From Pseudomonas hydrolytica (lineage in GTDB: Bacteria > Pseudomonadota > Gammaproteobacteria > Pseudomonadales > Pseudomonadaceae): a stretch of 64,000 nt of DNA. Numbering within the stretch: the first letter of the stretch is position 1; the number at the start of each line of letters is the position of its first letter. The translations under genes and the position numbers were made by a program. Below the pieces are notes generated by a model. That model did not search any database, had not been told where the DNA came from, and saw only the letters and a list, made by a program, of their open reading frames with translations. Positions 40,906 through 49,496 of the stretch are shown piece after piece. The stretch covers positions 620,001 through 684,000 of the forward strand of contig NZ_CP099397.1 of NCBI RefSeq assembly GCF_021495345.1, given 5' to 3'.

Positions 40906-41910
40906 TTGCGGGTGCTGATCATCAAGACCTCGTCGCTGGGCGACGTGGTGCATACCCTGCCGGCACTGACCGATGCGGCTCGCGCCATTCCCGGCATCCG
41001 CTTCGACTGGGTGGTGGAGGAAGGCTTCGCCGAGATTCCCGCCTGGCATCCGGCCGTTTCCCAGGTGATTCCGGTGGCCATCCGTCGCTGGCGCAAGCAC
41101 CCGCTGCGCACCTGGCGCAGCGGCGAATGGGCGCGCTTCAAGCAGCGTCTGCGCGAAACCCGTTACGACCTGGTGATCGATGCCCAGGGCCTGCTCAAGA
41201 GTGCCTGGCTGACGCGCTACGTGCAGGCGCCGGTGGCCGGGCTGGATCGCGATTCGGCGCGTGAACCGCTGGCCAGCCGCTTCTATGACCGGCGCTACGC
41301 AGTGGCCAGGGATCAGCATGCCCTGGAGCGCGTGCGCCAGTTGTTCGCCCAGGCGCTGGATTATCCACTGCCGGCCGGCAGCGGCGACTATGGCCTGAAT
41401 CGCGCGGCGATGATGGACGCCGTGGCGCAGCCCTATCTGGTGTTCCTGCATGGCACCACCTGGGCCAGCAAGCACTGGCCGGAAGCCGACTGGCGCGCCC
41501 TGGCCGAGCGCATGGACGAGCTGGGCTGGGCCGTGCGCCTGCCCTGGGGCAACGAGACGGAGAAGGCACGTGCCGAACGCATCGCCGCCGGCCTCACGCA
41601 TGCCGCCGTGCTGCCGAAACTGAACCTGGCCGGCGTAGCCAAGGTGATCGCTGGCGCCAGCGCCTGCGTTTCCGTCGACACCGGTCTCGGTCATTTGGCT
41701 GCGGCGCTGGATGTGCCGAACATTTCCCTCTACGGTCCGACCCTGCCCGGCAAGGTGGGCGCCTATGGCCGTAGCCAGATTCATCTGTGCGCCAGTGGCC
41801 CGAACGCCGGCAGCGGTGACCGTGACAAGCCCTGCTTCGATGGCCTCGGTGCAGAGCGCGTTGGCCTGGAACTGGAGGCGCTGCTGCTGGCGCCTCCCGG
41901 CACCCTTTAA
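40906..41910 (+). CDS. waaC: LPS heptosyltransferase I
   Basis: A 334-aa GT9 transferase that adds the first heptose to Kdo. The motifs IKTSSLGDVVHTLPAL at the N-terminus, FLHGTTWASKHWP and SVDTGLGHLAAALD in the donor domain identify WaaC. The start is TTG, one base after the waaF TGA, with GAGGG about 9 bases upstream. Only this start gives the conserved LRVLIIKTSSLGD. The rare start implies coupling to waaF translation. Confidence 0.96.
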   Translation: MRVLIIKTSSLGDVVHTLPALTDAARAIPGIRFDWVVEEGFAEIPAWHPAVSQVIPVAIRRWRKHPLRTWRSGEWARFKQRLRETRYDLVIDAQGLLKSAWLTRYVQAPVAGLDRDSAREPLASRFYDRRYAVARDQHALERVRQLFAQALDYPLPAGSGDYGLNRAAMMDAVAQPYLVFLHGTTWASKHWPEADWRALAERMDELGWAVRLPWGNETEKARAERIAAGLTHAAVLPKLNLAGVAKVIAGASACVSVDTGLGHLAAALDVPNISLYGPTLPGKVGAYGRSQIHLCASGPNAGSGDRDKPCFDGLGAERVGLELEALLLAPPGTL

Positions 41911-41919
41911 GGAGCGGCT

Positions 41920-43044
41920 ATGCAACTGGCCTTCGTTCTCTACAAGTACTTCCCGTTCGGCGGGCTGCAGCGCGACTTCATGCGCATCGCCCTGGAGTGC
42001 CAGGCGCGCGGCCATGCCATTCGCGTCTACACGCCGATCTGGGAAGGGGAAAACCCAGGCGGCTTCGACGTGCGCGTGGCGCCGGTGCGTGCGCTGTTCA
42101 ATCACCGCCGCAACGAGAAGTTCACGGCCTGGCTGCAGGCGGACCTGGCGCGCGATCCGGTCGACCGGGTGATCGGCTTCAACAAGATGCCGGGTCTCGA
42201 CGTGTACTACGCCGCCGACGGCTGTTTCGAGGACAAGGCGCAGACCCTGCGCAACCCGATCTATCGCCGCTGGGGCCGCTACAAGCACTTCGCCGATTAT
42301 GAACGCGCGGTGTTCGCGCCCGAATCGAAGACCGAGATCCTGATGATTTCCGAGGTGCAGCAGCCACTGTTCATCAAGCACTACAACACCCCGCTGCAGC
42401 GCTTTCACCTGCTGCCGCCGGGCATCGCCCAGGATCGCCGCGCGCCGGCCAATGCGGCCGAGATTCGCGCCGAATTCCGCCGCGAATTCAAGCTGGCCGA
42501 CGACGACCTGCTGCTGGTGCAGATCGGTTCCGGTTTCAAGACCAAGGGCCTGGATCGCAGCCTCAAGGCGCTGGCCTCGCTGCCGCGCGAGCTGCGCAAG
42601 CGCACGCGCCTGATCGCCATCGGCCAGGATGATCCCAAACCCTTCCTGCTGCAGATCAAGGCGTTGGGTCTGTCCGATCAGGTGCAGATCCTCAAGGGGC
42701 GCAGCGACATTCCGCGCTTTCTGCTCGGCGCCGATCTGCTGATTCACCCGGCCTACAACGAGAACACCGGCACCGTACTGCTGGAGGCGCTGGTCTCCGG
42801 CCTGCCGGTGCTGGTCACCGATGTCTGCGGCTACGCCCACTACATCGCCGATGCCGATTGCGGGCGCGTGCTGTCCAGCCCGTTCGAGCAGGAGCAGCTC
42901 AACCGCACCCTGGCCGACATGCTCGCCGACCCCGAGCGTCGTGCATTTTGGGGGCGCAACGGCCTGGCCTACGCCGACAGCGCCGACCTGTATTCGATGC
43001 CGAAGAAGGCCGCCGATGTGATCCTTGCGGAGAAGCGCGCGTGA
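41920..43044 (+). CDS. waaG: LPS core glucosyltransferase I-type
   Basis: A 374-aa GT4 retaining glycosyltransferase that starts the outer core (GalN in P. aeruginosa, Glc in enterics). The N-terminus MQLAFVLYKYFPFGGLQRDFMR is the WaaG signature. The E-x7-E donor motif is in ENTGTVLLEA near residues 285-294. AAGGAG lies six bases before the ATG, and the gene starts 9 bp after waaC. The last four bases overlap the GTG of waaP. Confidence 0.96.
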   Translation: MQLAFVLYKYFPFGGLQRDFMRIALECQARGHAIRVYTPIWEGENPGGFDVRVAPVRALFNHRRNEKFTAWLQADLARDPVDRVIGFNKMPGLDVYYAADGCFEDKAQTLRNPIYRRWGRYKHFADYERAVFAPESKTEILMISEVQQPLFIKHYNTPLQRFHLLPPGIAQDRRAPANAAEIRAEFRREFKLADDDLLLVQIGSGFKTKGLDRSLKALASLPRELRKRTRLIAIGQDDPKPFLLQIKALGLSDQVQILKGRSDIPRFLLGADLLIHPAYNENTGTVLLEALVSGLPVLVTDVCGYAHYIADADCGRVLSSPFEQEQLNRTLADMLADPERRAFWGRNGLAYADSADLYSMPKKAADVILAEKRA

Positions 43045-43847
43045 AGCTGATGCTCGCCGAACCCTTCAAGAGGCTGTGGGCGGGCCGCGATGCCTTCGAG
43101 GCCGTCGAGGCGCTGCAGGGCCAGGTCTACCGCGAGCTGGAAGGCCGCCGCACCCTGCGCACCGAAGTCGACGGCCGTGGCTACTTCGTCAAGATCCACC
43201 GTGGCATCGGTTGGGGCGAGATCGCCAAGAACCTGCTCACTGCCAAGGCCCCAGTGCTGGGCGCCGGGCAGGAGTGGCAGGCCATCGCCCGCCTGACCGA
43301 GGCCGGGGTGCCGACCATGACCGCGGTAGCCTATGGCGAGCGCGGCGCCAATCCGGCCAGCCAACACTCGTTCATCATTACCGAGGAACTGGCGCCGACC
43401 GTCGACCTGGAACAGCTCAGCCTGAACTGGGCGCAGCAGCCACCCAAGCCTGTGCTCAAATGGGCGCTGATTCGCGAGGTAGCGCAGATGACCGGCACCA
43501 TGCACCGTGCCGGCGTCAATCATCGCGACTGTTATATCTGTCATTTCCTGCTGCATACCGACCGGCCGATTCAGGCCGATGACCTGCGCCTGTCGGTCAT
43601 CGACCTGCACCGCGCCCAGGTACGCAGCGCCACGCCAAGGCGCTGGCGCGACAAGGACCTGGCAGCATTGTATTTTTCTGCGCTGGATATCGGCCTGACC
43701 CGCCGCGACAAGCTGCGCTTTCTACGCAGCTACTTCCAGCGTCCTCTGCGCCAGGTACTGCGCGATGAGGCGCGCCTGCTCGCCTGGCTGGAGCGCAAGG
43801 CGGCGAAACTGTACGAGCGTAAGCAGCGTTATGGAGATCGACTGTAG
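43041..43847 (+). CDS. waaP: LPS core heptose(I) kinase
   Basis: A 268-aa Ser/Thr/Tyr-kinase-fold enzyme that phosphorylates HepI of the inner core. The product has the same length and near-identical N-terminus as P. aeruginosa WaaP. The catalytic Asp is D163 in NHRDCYICHFLL, and Lys K69 and K51 lie in the nucleotide-binding part. The start is GTG overlapping the waaG stop (GTGA), with GGAG 8 bases upstream. WaaP is essential in P. aeruginosa. First of four kinase-fold genes in this part of the cluster. Confidence 0.96.
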   Translation: MKLMLAEPFKRLWAGRDAFEAVEALQGQVYRELEGRRTLRTEVDGRGYFVKIHRGIGWGEIAKNLLTAKAPVLGAGQEWQAIARLTEAGVPTMTAVAYGERGANPASQHSFIITEELAPTVDLEQLSLNWAQQPPKPVLKWALIREVAQMTGTMHRAGVNHRDCYICHFLLHTDRPIQADDLRLSVIDLHRAQVRSATPRRWRDKDLAALYFSALDIGLTRRDKLRFLRSYFQRPLRQVLRDEARLLAWLERKAAKLYERKQRYGDRL

Positions 43848-44813
43848 ATGTCGGAGAGCAAGACATTGATCGGCCCTGGGGTGAGCGTCGCGCTCGTACC
43901 CTGTCCGGCGCTCGGAGATACCACTTTGTTCCTGCGCCTGGCCTGGCGTCTGCAGGCCGCTGGCGCGAAGGTCAGCCTGGCTTCCGCTTCGTTGGCCTCT
44001 ATACATGAGTACCTGCCGGGTCTGGAAATAATCGGCGGCAAACCCGATGTGGTGGGTCTGGCAGAGCGCAATGACCTGGTGATCTGTGCCATCGACTGGC
44101 AGGTCGACGCGCCGCTGGGCAATGTGGCCTATCTGGCTGGCAAGAAGCTGCCACGCGCATTCAAGCCCGAGCAACAACCCGTGTCACTGTTCGGGTATGA
44201 GATCGCCGGGGCGCATAACGTGATCTGTCGCGATCCGAAGGCCGGCAAGAGCATGGTGCAATGGATCGATCTTTATGCCGAGCAGATACTGGGGCTCGAC
44301 CTGACTCAGCCCATTGCAGGCCTGCAGGCGATGCCTGTTCCGCCGGCGGATGCGGAGCGGCGCGTCGCGATTTTTCCAACGACGCCCCATGCCAGCAAGA
44401 ACTTTTCATGCTCTGGGTTTCGCCGTCTGGCACGTTCTCTGGCTGCCAGAGGGTGGCTGGTCGAGTTCGTTGTAATCCCCGCCGAGCAGCAGAGGTTGAG
44501 TGCTGAATACGCAGACTACAGGGTGCATGCCTTCGCGGATCTGAAAGGGCTCGTCGACTTTCTGCGTACATGCTCCGTTGTCATCAGCAACGACTCTGGA
44601 GGCGGGCATCTCGGTTCGCTCATGGGGCTGCGTACGTTCACCATTACCCGCCGTCGTACCGATTTCACCTGGCGTCCGGGTTTCAATGAGCTCAATTACG
44701 TGATCAATCCGGTGCTGAGCTTCAAGTGGCTGGGCAATACGGTCTGGCGCCCTTTCATTCCGCTGCGCCGGATCGTGCAGGCCTTGCCGAACTGGAAGGG
44801 ACGGCAGGCATGA
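43848..44813 (+). CDS. GT9-like heptosyltransferase-family protein
   Basis: 321 aa. The N-terminal VPCPALGDTTLFLRLAWRL and the C-terminal VISNDSGGGHLGSLMGL fit the two Rossmann motifs of GT9 ADP-heptose transferases, but overall similarity to WaaC/WaaF is low. It starts directly after the waaP stop, with GGAG 12 bases upstream. Its last four bases overlap the next gene. Its GC is lower and its codon use is less biased than in its neighbours. I do not recall a gene here in PAO1, so it is probably an acquired core-variant gene. Sugar and acceptor are unknown. Confidence 0.75.
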   Translation: MSESKTLIGPGVSVALVPCPALGDTTLFLRLAWRLQAAGAKVSLASASLASIHEYLPGLEIIGGKPDVVGLAERNDLVICAIDWQVDAPLGNVAYLAGKKLPRAFKPEQQPVSLFGYEIAGAHNVICRDPKAGKSMVQWIDLYAEQILGLDLTQPIAGLQAMPVPPADAERRVAIFPTTPHASKNFSCSGFRRLARSLAARGWLVEFVVIPAEQQRLSAEYADYRVHAFADLKGLVDFLRTCSVVISNDSGGGHLGSLMGLRTFTITRRRTDFTWRPGFNELNYVINPVLSFKWLGNTVWRPFIPLRRIVQALPNWKGRQA

Positions 44814-45544
44814 CGACTTGGAAGCATGACCTGCAACATCCGCAATTGCTTGAGGCTTTCGGTACGCTCGAGGCCGTATTCGCCCTCAAGGGAGAGCGCC
44901 TCACTTCCGATCCCCTGTCCGAGGTGATCCGCGTCGAGCTCGACGGCGTGCGCTATTACGTCAAGCGCTACTGGGGCGCCGGCAAGGGGCTGCGCCGCTA
45001 TCTGGGGCGGCCGCGGGTCAAGGCCGAATGGCAGAATCTCAAGCTCTTCGCCAAGTGGGGCATTCCCACCGCGCCGATCATCGCGCATGGGCTGGAGCGC
45101 CGCGCCGGCGCGTTCGTGCGCGGTGCGCTGGTGACTCGCGAGCTGGAAAACACCCGCGACATGGCCGAGATGGCCAGTCAGGGCGATCCGCGGCTGCATG
45201 ATTCGCACTGGGTGGCAGCGGTCAGTCGGCAACTGGCGAACCATACCCGGACGCTGCACGACCATAGCTTCACCCACAACGATCTCAAGTGGCGCAACCT
45301 GCTGGTCAATGACAAGGCCGAGCTGTTCTTCATCGATTGCCCCACCGGCAGCTTCTGGTGGGGCCCCTTGCTGCGTTACCGCATCGTCAAGGACCTGGCC
45401 TGCCTGGACAAGGTCGCCAAATACCATCTGTCGCGCACGCAACGCCTGCGCTTCTACCTGCAATATCGCCAGCGCAGTCGGCTGAGTCGTGGTGACAAGC
45501 AGCGTGTGCTGCAGATTCTCAGGTTCTTCGAGGGACGCGAATGA
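44810..45544 (+). CDS. Kdo/WaaP-family LPS core kinase
   Basis: A 244-aa kinase-fold protein (PA5008-like). It keeps the key residues: Lys in YYVKRYW, the catalytic loop H156-N157-D158 (FTHNDLKWRNLL) and the metal-binding IDC (FFIDCPTG). It probably phosphorylates a heptose of the core. The ATG at 44810 overlaps the previous stop (ATGA) and is chosen over the in-frame start at 44726. It ends in an ATGA overlap with the next gene. Confidence 0.85.
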   Translation: MTTWKHDLQHPQLLEAFGTLEAVFALKGERLTSDPLSEVIRVELDGVRYYVKRYWGAGKGLRRYLGRPRVKAEWQNLKLFAKWGIPTAPIIAHGLERRAGAFVRGALVTRELENTRDMAEMASQGDPRLHDSHWVAAVSRQLANHTRTLHDHSFTHNDLKWRNLLVNDKAELFFIDCPTGSFWWGPLLRYRIVKDLACLDKVAKYHLSRTQRLRFYLQYRQRSRLSRGDKQRVLQILRFFEGRE

Positions 45545-46284
45545 GTGATTTCATCGCCGCGCAGGATCGCGCGCTGCTCGAGCGTCACGGCCTTTCCAGT
45601 TTCGAGGCGCTGTGGGCGCTGCAACTGGAGGCCGTGGATGAGCCCAACACCGAGCGCGGTGGCTGGAGCACGGTGTATCGCCTTGAGCTGGACGACCGCG
45701 CCTTCTACCTCAAGCGGCAGAGCAATCACCTGACTTACAGCCTGCTGCGCCCGTTCGGTGAGCCAACCTTCGCTCGCGAGTTTCGCAACATTCGCCGTTA
45801 TGCCGAATTGGACATTCCGGCCTTGCAGGCTGCCTTCTTTGCCGAGCGCAAAGTACCCGGCGAGCGCCGCGCTATCCTGCTGACCCGTGCGCTGGATGGC
45901 TGGCAGGATCTGGACAGCTGGTTGGCGCGCTGGCAGACCGTCGACGCCGCGCGGCGTACAGCTGTCCTGCGTGCCTGTGGCGAGCTGGCGCGATGCCTGC
46001 ACCAGGCTGGGCAGGTGCATGGCTGCTTCTATCCCAAGCACATCTTCCTGCGCGAGCAGGGCGATAACGTCGAGGCGCAACTGATCGACCTGGAGAAGAC
46101 CCGGCCATTGTTGCTGGGGCGACGTGATCGAATCAGGGATTTGGAACCCCTGTTGCGCCGCGCCAGGGTCTGGAGCGAGGCCGAGGTGCGCGAGCTGCTG
46201 GTGGCCTATCTGGGCAGCCCTGCGCAGGTCGATATCTGGTGGCGGCTGCTCGAGGCGCGCCAGCGCCACAAGGAGGCGCGTTGA
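45541..46284 (+). CDS. InaA-type kinase-fold protein with altered catalytic loop
   Basis: A 247-aa member of the WaaP/InaA family (PA5007-like). The ATP-binding Lys (FYLKRQSN) and the metal Asp (LIDLEKTRP, D183) are present. The catalytic loop reads HGCFYPKH, with Cys162 where WaaP has the catalytic Asp. E. coli InaA, as I recall it, has the same HGC. It may be a pseudokinase or use another base. ATGA overlaps with both neighbours' junctions indicate tight coupling. Its role in core phosphorylation is inferred from context only. Confidence 0.82.
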   Translation: MSDFIAAQDRALLERHGLSSFEALWALQLEAVDEPNTERGGWSTVYRLELDDRAFYLKRQSNHLTYSLLRPFGEPTFAREFRNIRRYAELDIPALQAAFFAERKVPGERRAILLTRALDGWQDLDSWLARWQTVDAARRTAVLRACGELARCLHQAGQVHGCFYPKHIFLREQGDNVEAQLIDLEKTRPLLLGRRDRIRDLEPLLRRARVWSEAEVRELLVAYLGSPAQVDIWWRLLEARQRHKEAR

Positions 46285-47729
46285 TGCCTTTGCACAAGCT
46301 GAGTCAGGCCGGGCGGACGCCGACACTGCCGCTGACGCTGGAGCTGGCAGGCGAGCCTCTGGTGCTGGAACGCCTGCTACGCGTGTTGCCGGGGCAGCGT
46401 TATGTCGGCGTGGCCCATTGGCTGGGGCGCCAGGTGCTGGCCAAGGTGCTGGTGGGCGGCAAGGCGCAGCGGCATTTTCAGCGTGAGCTGGAGGGCGCCG
46501 AACGGATGGCGCGGCAGGGACTGGACACGCCGGAGCTGCTGGCGCACGGATTCGTCGAGGGGCAGGGCGGCTGGCTGTTGTTCGAGTATCTGGATGGCGC
46601 GCAGAGTCTCTGGCAGGCCTGGCGCGAGGTCGCGCAGCAGCCGCTGCTCGGCGATGGCCAGCAAGGCGTACTGGCAGAAGCGCTGGGCGCCATCGGGCGG
46701 ATGCATGCGCAGGGCCTGTGGCAGGACGATCTGCATCTGGACAACCTGCTGCGGCACGAGGGGCGCCTGTACCTGATCGATGGCGGCGGCGTGCGTTGGG
46801 AAACGCCGGGCCAGCCACTGTCCCGCGCGCACGTGCTGGAAAATCTCGGCGTGTTCTTCGCTCAGTTGCCGGCCGAGCTGGATCCCTTTCTCGAAGAGCT
46901 GCTGATCCACTATCTGCTAGCCAATGGCGAGCACGCGTTGCCTCTGGAAATGCTCCAGGCCGAGATCGCCAAGGTGCGTCGCTGGCGTCTGCGCGATTAT
47001 CTGAAGAAGGCGGCGCGCGACTGCAGCCTGTTCGCCGCGCGCATCGGCGCCTTCGGCCTGCGCGTGGTGCGTCGCGAGGCCGAGGCGGCCCTGCAGCCGC
47101 TGCTGTCCGACCTGGATGCTCGCATCGAGGCCGGGCATATCTACAAGACCGGTGGCGCCGCCACGGTGGCGCGCGTCGAGCTCGATGACCGGCAGCTGGT
47201 GGTCAAGCGCTACAACGTGAAGAACTGGCTGCACTGGCTCAAGCGCTTCTGGCGACCCAGCCGCGCCTGGCACAGCTGGATCGAAGGCAATCGCCTGGAG
47301 CTGCTCGGCATCGCCACGCCGCGCCCGTTGGCGGTGATCGAGCGGCGCTGGTGCTGGCTACGGGGCCGCGCATACCTGATTACCGACTATTGCGGCGGGC
47401 AGGATATAATTGCGCGTTTTGAGGCATACAAGCAGGCCGTACCCCCGGAAAACGAGCTGCTGGCGCTGGATCGACTGTTCGCTGCCCTGCTGCGCGAGCG
47501 CATCAGCCACGGCGATTTCAAGGGGCACAACCTGTTCTGGGATGACGCGCAGGGCGCCTGGTCGCTGATCGACCTGGATGCCATGCGCCAGCATCACAGT
47601 ACGCGCAGTTTCGCCCGGGCCTATGCCCGCGACCGCGCCCGTTTTCTGCGCAACTGGCCGGCGGACTCCGCCCTGCACCAGTTGCTCGACCAACGTTTAC
47701 CGCAGGTGCCCGGCACCTGCCCGAATTAG
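46284..47729 (+). CDS. Double kinase-domain LPS core protein
   Basis: 481 aa (PA5006-like) containing two kinase folds in tandem. Domain 1 (about 1-235) has Lys in VLAKVLVGGK, the loop DDLHLDN (D148-D149) and LIDGGGV. Domain 2 (about 265-481) has LVVKRYN, HGDFKGHN (H409-D411) and LIDLDAM. Both sets look catalytically complete. It probably acts on core heptose phosphates; one domain may regulate the other. The ATG at 46284 shares one base with the previous stop and has AAGGAGG upstream; a longer in-frame start at 46239 is rejected. Confidence 0.83.
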   Translation: MPLHKLSQAGRTPTLPLTLELAGEPLVLERLLRVLPGQRYVGVAHWLGRQVLAKVLVGGKAQRHFQRELEGAERMARQGLDTPELLAHGFVEGQGGWLLFEYLDGAQSLWQAWREVAQQPLLGDGQQGVLAEALGAIGRMHAQGLWQDDLHLDNLLRHEGRLYLIDGGGVRWETPGQPLSRAHVLENLGVFFAQLPAELDPFLEELLIHYLLANGEHALPLEMLQAEIAKVRRWRLRDYLKKAARDCSLFAARIGAFGLRVVRREAEAALQPLLSDLDARIEAGHIYKTGGAATVARVELDDRQLVVKRYNVKNWLHWLKRFWRPSRAWHSWIEGNRLELLGIATPRPLAVIERRWCWLRGRAYLITDYCGGQDIIARFEAYKQAVPPENELLALDRLFAALLRERISHGDFKGHNLFWDDAQGAWSLIDLDAMRQHHSTRSFARAYARDRARFLRNWPADSALHQLLDQRLPQVPGTCPN

Positions 47730-47741
47730 AGGCTCAAACCT

Positions 47742-49496
47742 GTGGCACTGACCATTCTCGGCCTGTCCGGCGCCCTCAGTCACGATCCGTCCGCTGCGCT
47801 GTACATCGACGGCAAGCTGATCGCGGCGGTGGAAGAGGAGCGCTTCGTGCGCGACAAGCACGCGAAGAACCGCATGCCCTACGAATCGGCCAAGTTCTGC
47901 CTGGAACAAGCCGGGATCAAACCGTCGGACGTCGACGTGGTGGCGATTCCCTTCGCCCCCATCAGCATCTTCGAAAAGGCCCGCTGGCAGTACGCCAAGC
48001 GCTATGCCTACGCGCCGGATCGCGCTCTCGATGCGATCCTGTTCGGCAACCGCCGGTACAAGCGCTACAAGAAGCGTATCGAGTGGTGCCTGGTACAGCT
48101 GGGCTTCGACCTGAAGAAGGTCAAGATCGAACCGGTCGAACATCACCTGGCCCACGCCTCCAGCGCCTACCACTGCTCTGGCTTTCAGGAAAAGACCGCG
48201 ATCCTCGGCATCGACGGCAAGGGCGAGTACGCCACCACCTTCTTCGGCTGGGGCGAGAACGGCAAGATTCACAAGATCAAGGAGTTCTACGATCCGGATT
48301 CCCTCGGTGGCCTGTACGGCGCGATCACCGAGTATCTTGGCTTCGAGATGCTCGACGGCGAGTTCAAGGTCATGGGCATGGCGCCCTATGGTGATGCCGC
48401 CAAGTACGACTTCTCGCGCCTGGCCAAGTTCGAGAACGGCGAGCTGATCATCAACACCGAGTACGCCAACGTCATCGGTTTCCGTCGCTACAAGGAAAAT
48501 GGCAAGGGCTACTACTTCTCGCCCAAGCTGATCGAATGGCTGGGGCCGAAGCGTCAGGGCGACATCGCCGACGATCCCTACATCCATTACGCGGCCAGCA
48601 TGCAGGCACTGTTCGAGAAGCTGGCGCTGGAGATGATGGAGTACTACTTAGGCGACATCCTCAAGGAAACCGGCAAGATCGCCTTCGCCGGCGGCTGCGC
48701 GCTGAACGTCAAGCTGAACCAGAAGATCATCGCCCGCGACGACGTCAAGGAGCTGTTCGTGCAGCCGGCCTCCGGCGATGCCGGCACCGCCGTCGGCGCC
48801 GCCGCCTATGTCTCGCACCAGCGCGGCGTACCGGTGGAGAAGATGGAGCACGTCTACCTCGGCCCCTCGTACAGCAACGAGGAGGTCATCGCCGCCTGCG
48901 CCAAGCACCCGAACAAGCCGGTGTTCAAGCGCATCGACAATACCCCCGAGCGCATCGCCAGGATCATGGTCGACGGCAACCCGGTGGCCTGGTTCCAGGG
49001 CCGCATGGAGTTCGGCCCGCGCGCCCTCGGCGGCCGCTCCATCATCGGCTGCCCGAGCGTGCCGGGCGTGGCCGACCGCATCAACGAGCAGATCAAGTTC
49101 CGCGAGCGCTGGAGACCCTTCTGCCCGTCGATGCTCGACACCGTGGCGCCGAAGATGCTCAAGGTCGATCACCCGAGCCCGTTCATGACCTTCACCTTCG
49201 AGGTGAACGAGGAGTGGAAGGAGCGCGTCGGCGAAGTGGTGCACGAGGACGGCACCTCGCGTGCCCAGGTGCTGGAGCGCCAGTACAACCCGCGCTGGTA
49301 CGACCTGATGCTGGAGCTGGAGAAGCTCACCGGCAACGGCGTGTCGCTGAACACCTCGCTCAACCGCCGCGGCGAACCGATGATCTGCTCGCCGACCGAT
49401 GCGCTGAACATGTTCTACGGCTCCGACCTGCAGTACCTGATCATGGAGGACATCCTCGTGGTCAAGGACGGCAAGGACTGGTATGACCACGTCTGA
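47742..49496 (+). CDS. NodU/CmcH-type carbamoyltransferase for LPS core
   Basis: 584 aa. Transfers carbamoyl from carbamoyl phosphate through carbamoyl-AMP; in P. aeruginosa the homologue (PA5005, WapO) carbamoylates HepII. The N-terminal Kae1-like domain has the metal histidines in EHHLAHASSAY (H134, H135, H138) and IDGKGEY. The C-terminal domain has GRMEFGPRALGGRSI and CPSMLD. The start is GTG 12 bp after the previous gene, with AGAGG upstream. It overlaps wapH by 14 bp. Confidence 0.92.
   Translation: MALTILGLSGALSHDPSAALYIDGKLIAAVEEERFVRDKHAKNRMPYESAKFCLEQAGIKPSDVDVVAIPFAPISIFEKARWQYAKRYAYAPDRALDAILFGNRRYKRYKKRIEWCLVQLGFDLKKVKIEPVEHHLAHASSAYHCSGFQEKTAILGIDGKGEYATTFFGWGENGKIHKIKEFYDPDSLGGLYGAITEYLGFEMLDGEFKVMGMAPYGDAAKYDFSRLAKFENGELIINTEYANVIGFRRYKENGKGYYFSPKLIEWLGPKRQGDIADDPYIHYAASMQALFEKLALEMMEYYLGDILKETGKIAFAGGCALNVKLNQKIIARDDVKELFVQPASGDAGTAVGAAAYVSHQRGVPVEKMEHVYLGPSYSNEEVIAACAKHPNKPVFKRIDNTPERIARIMVDGNPVAWFQGRMEFGPRALGGRSIIGCPSVPGVADRINEQIKFRERWRPFCPSMLDTVAPKMLKVDHPSPFMTFTFEVNEEWKERVGEVVHEDGTSRAQVLERQYNPRWYDLMLELEKLTGNGVSLNTSLNRRGEPMICSPTDALNMFYGSDLQYLIMEDILVVKDGKDWYDHV

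Noticed and set aside
36750..41141. Long antisense frames opposite glnE, ilvE and waaF
   Set aside because: They span several well-supported genes and their junctions, which a real gene would not do.
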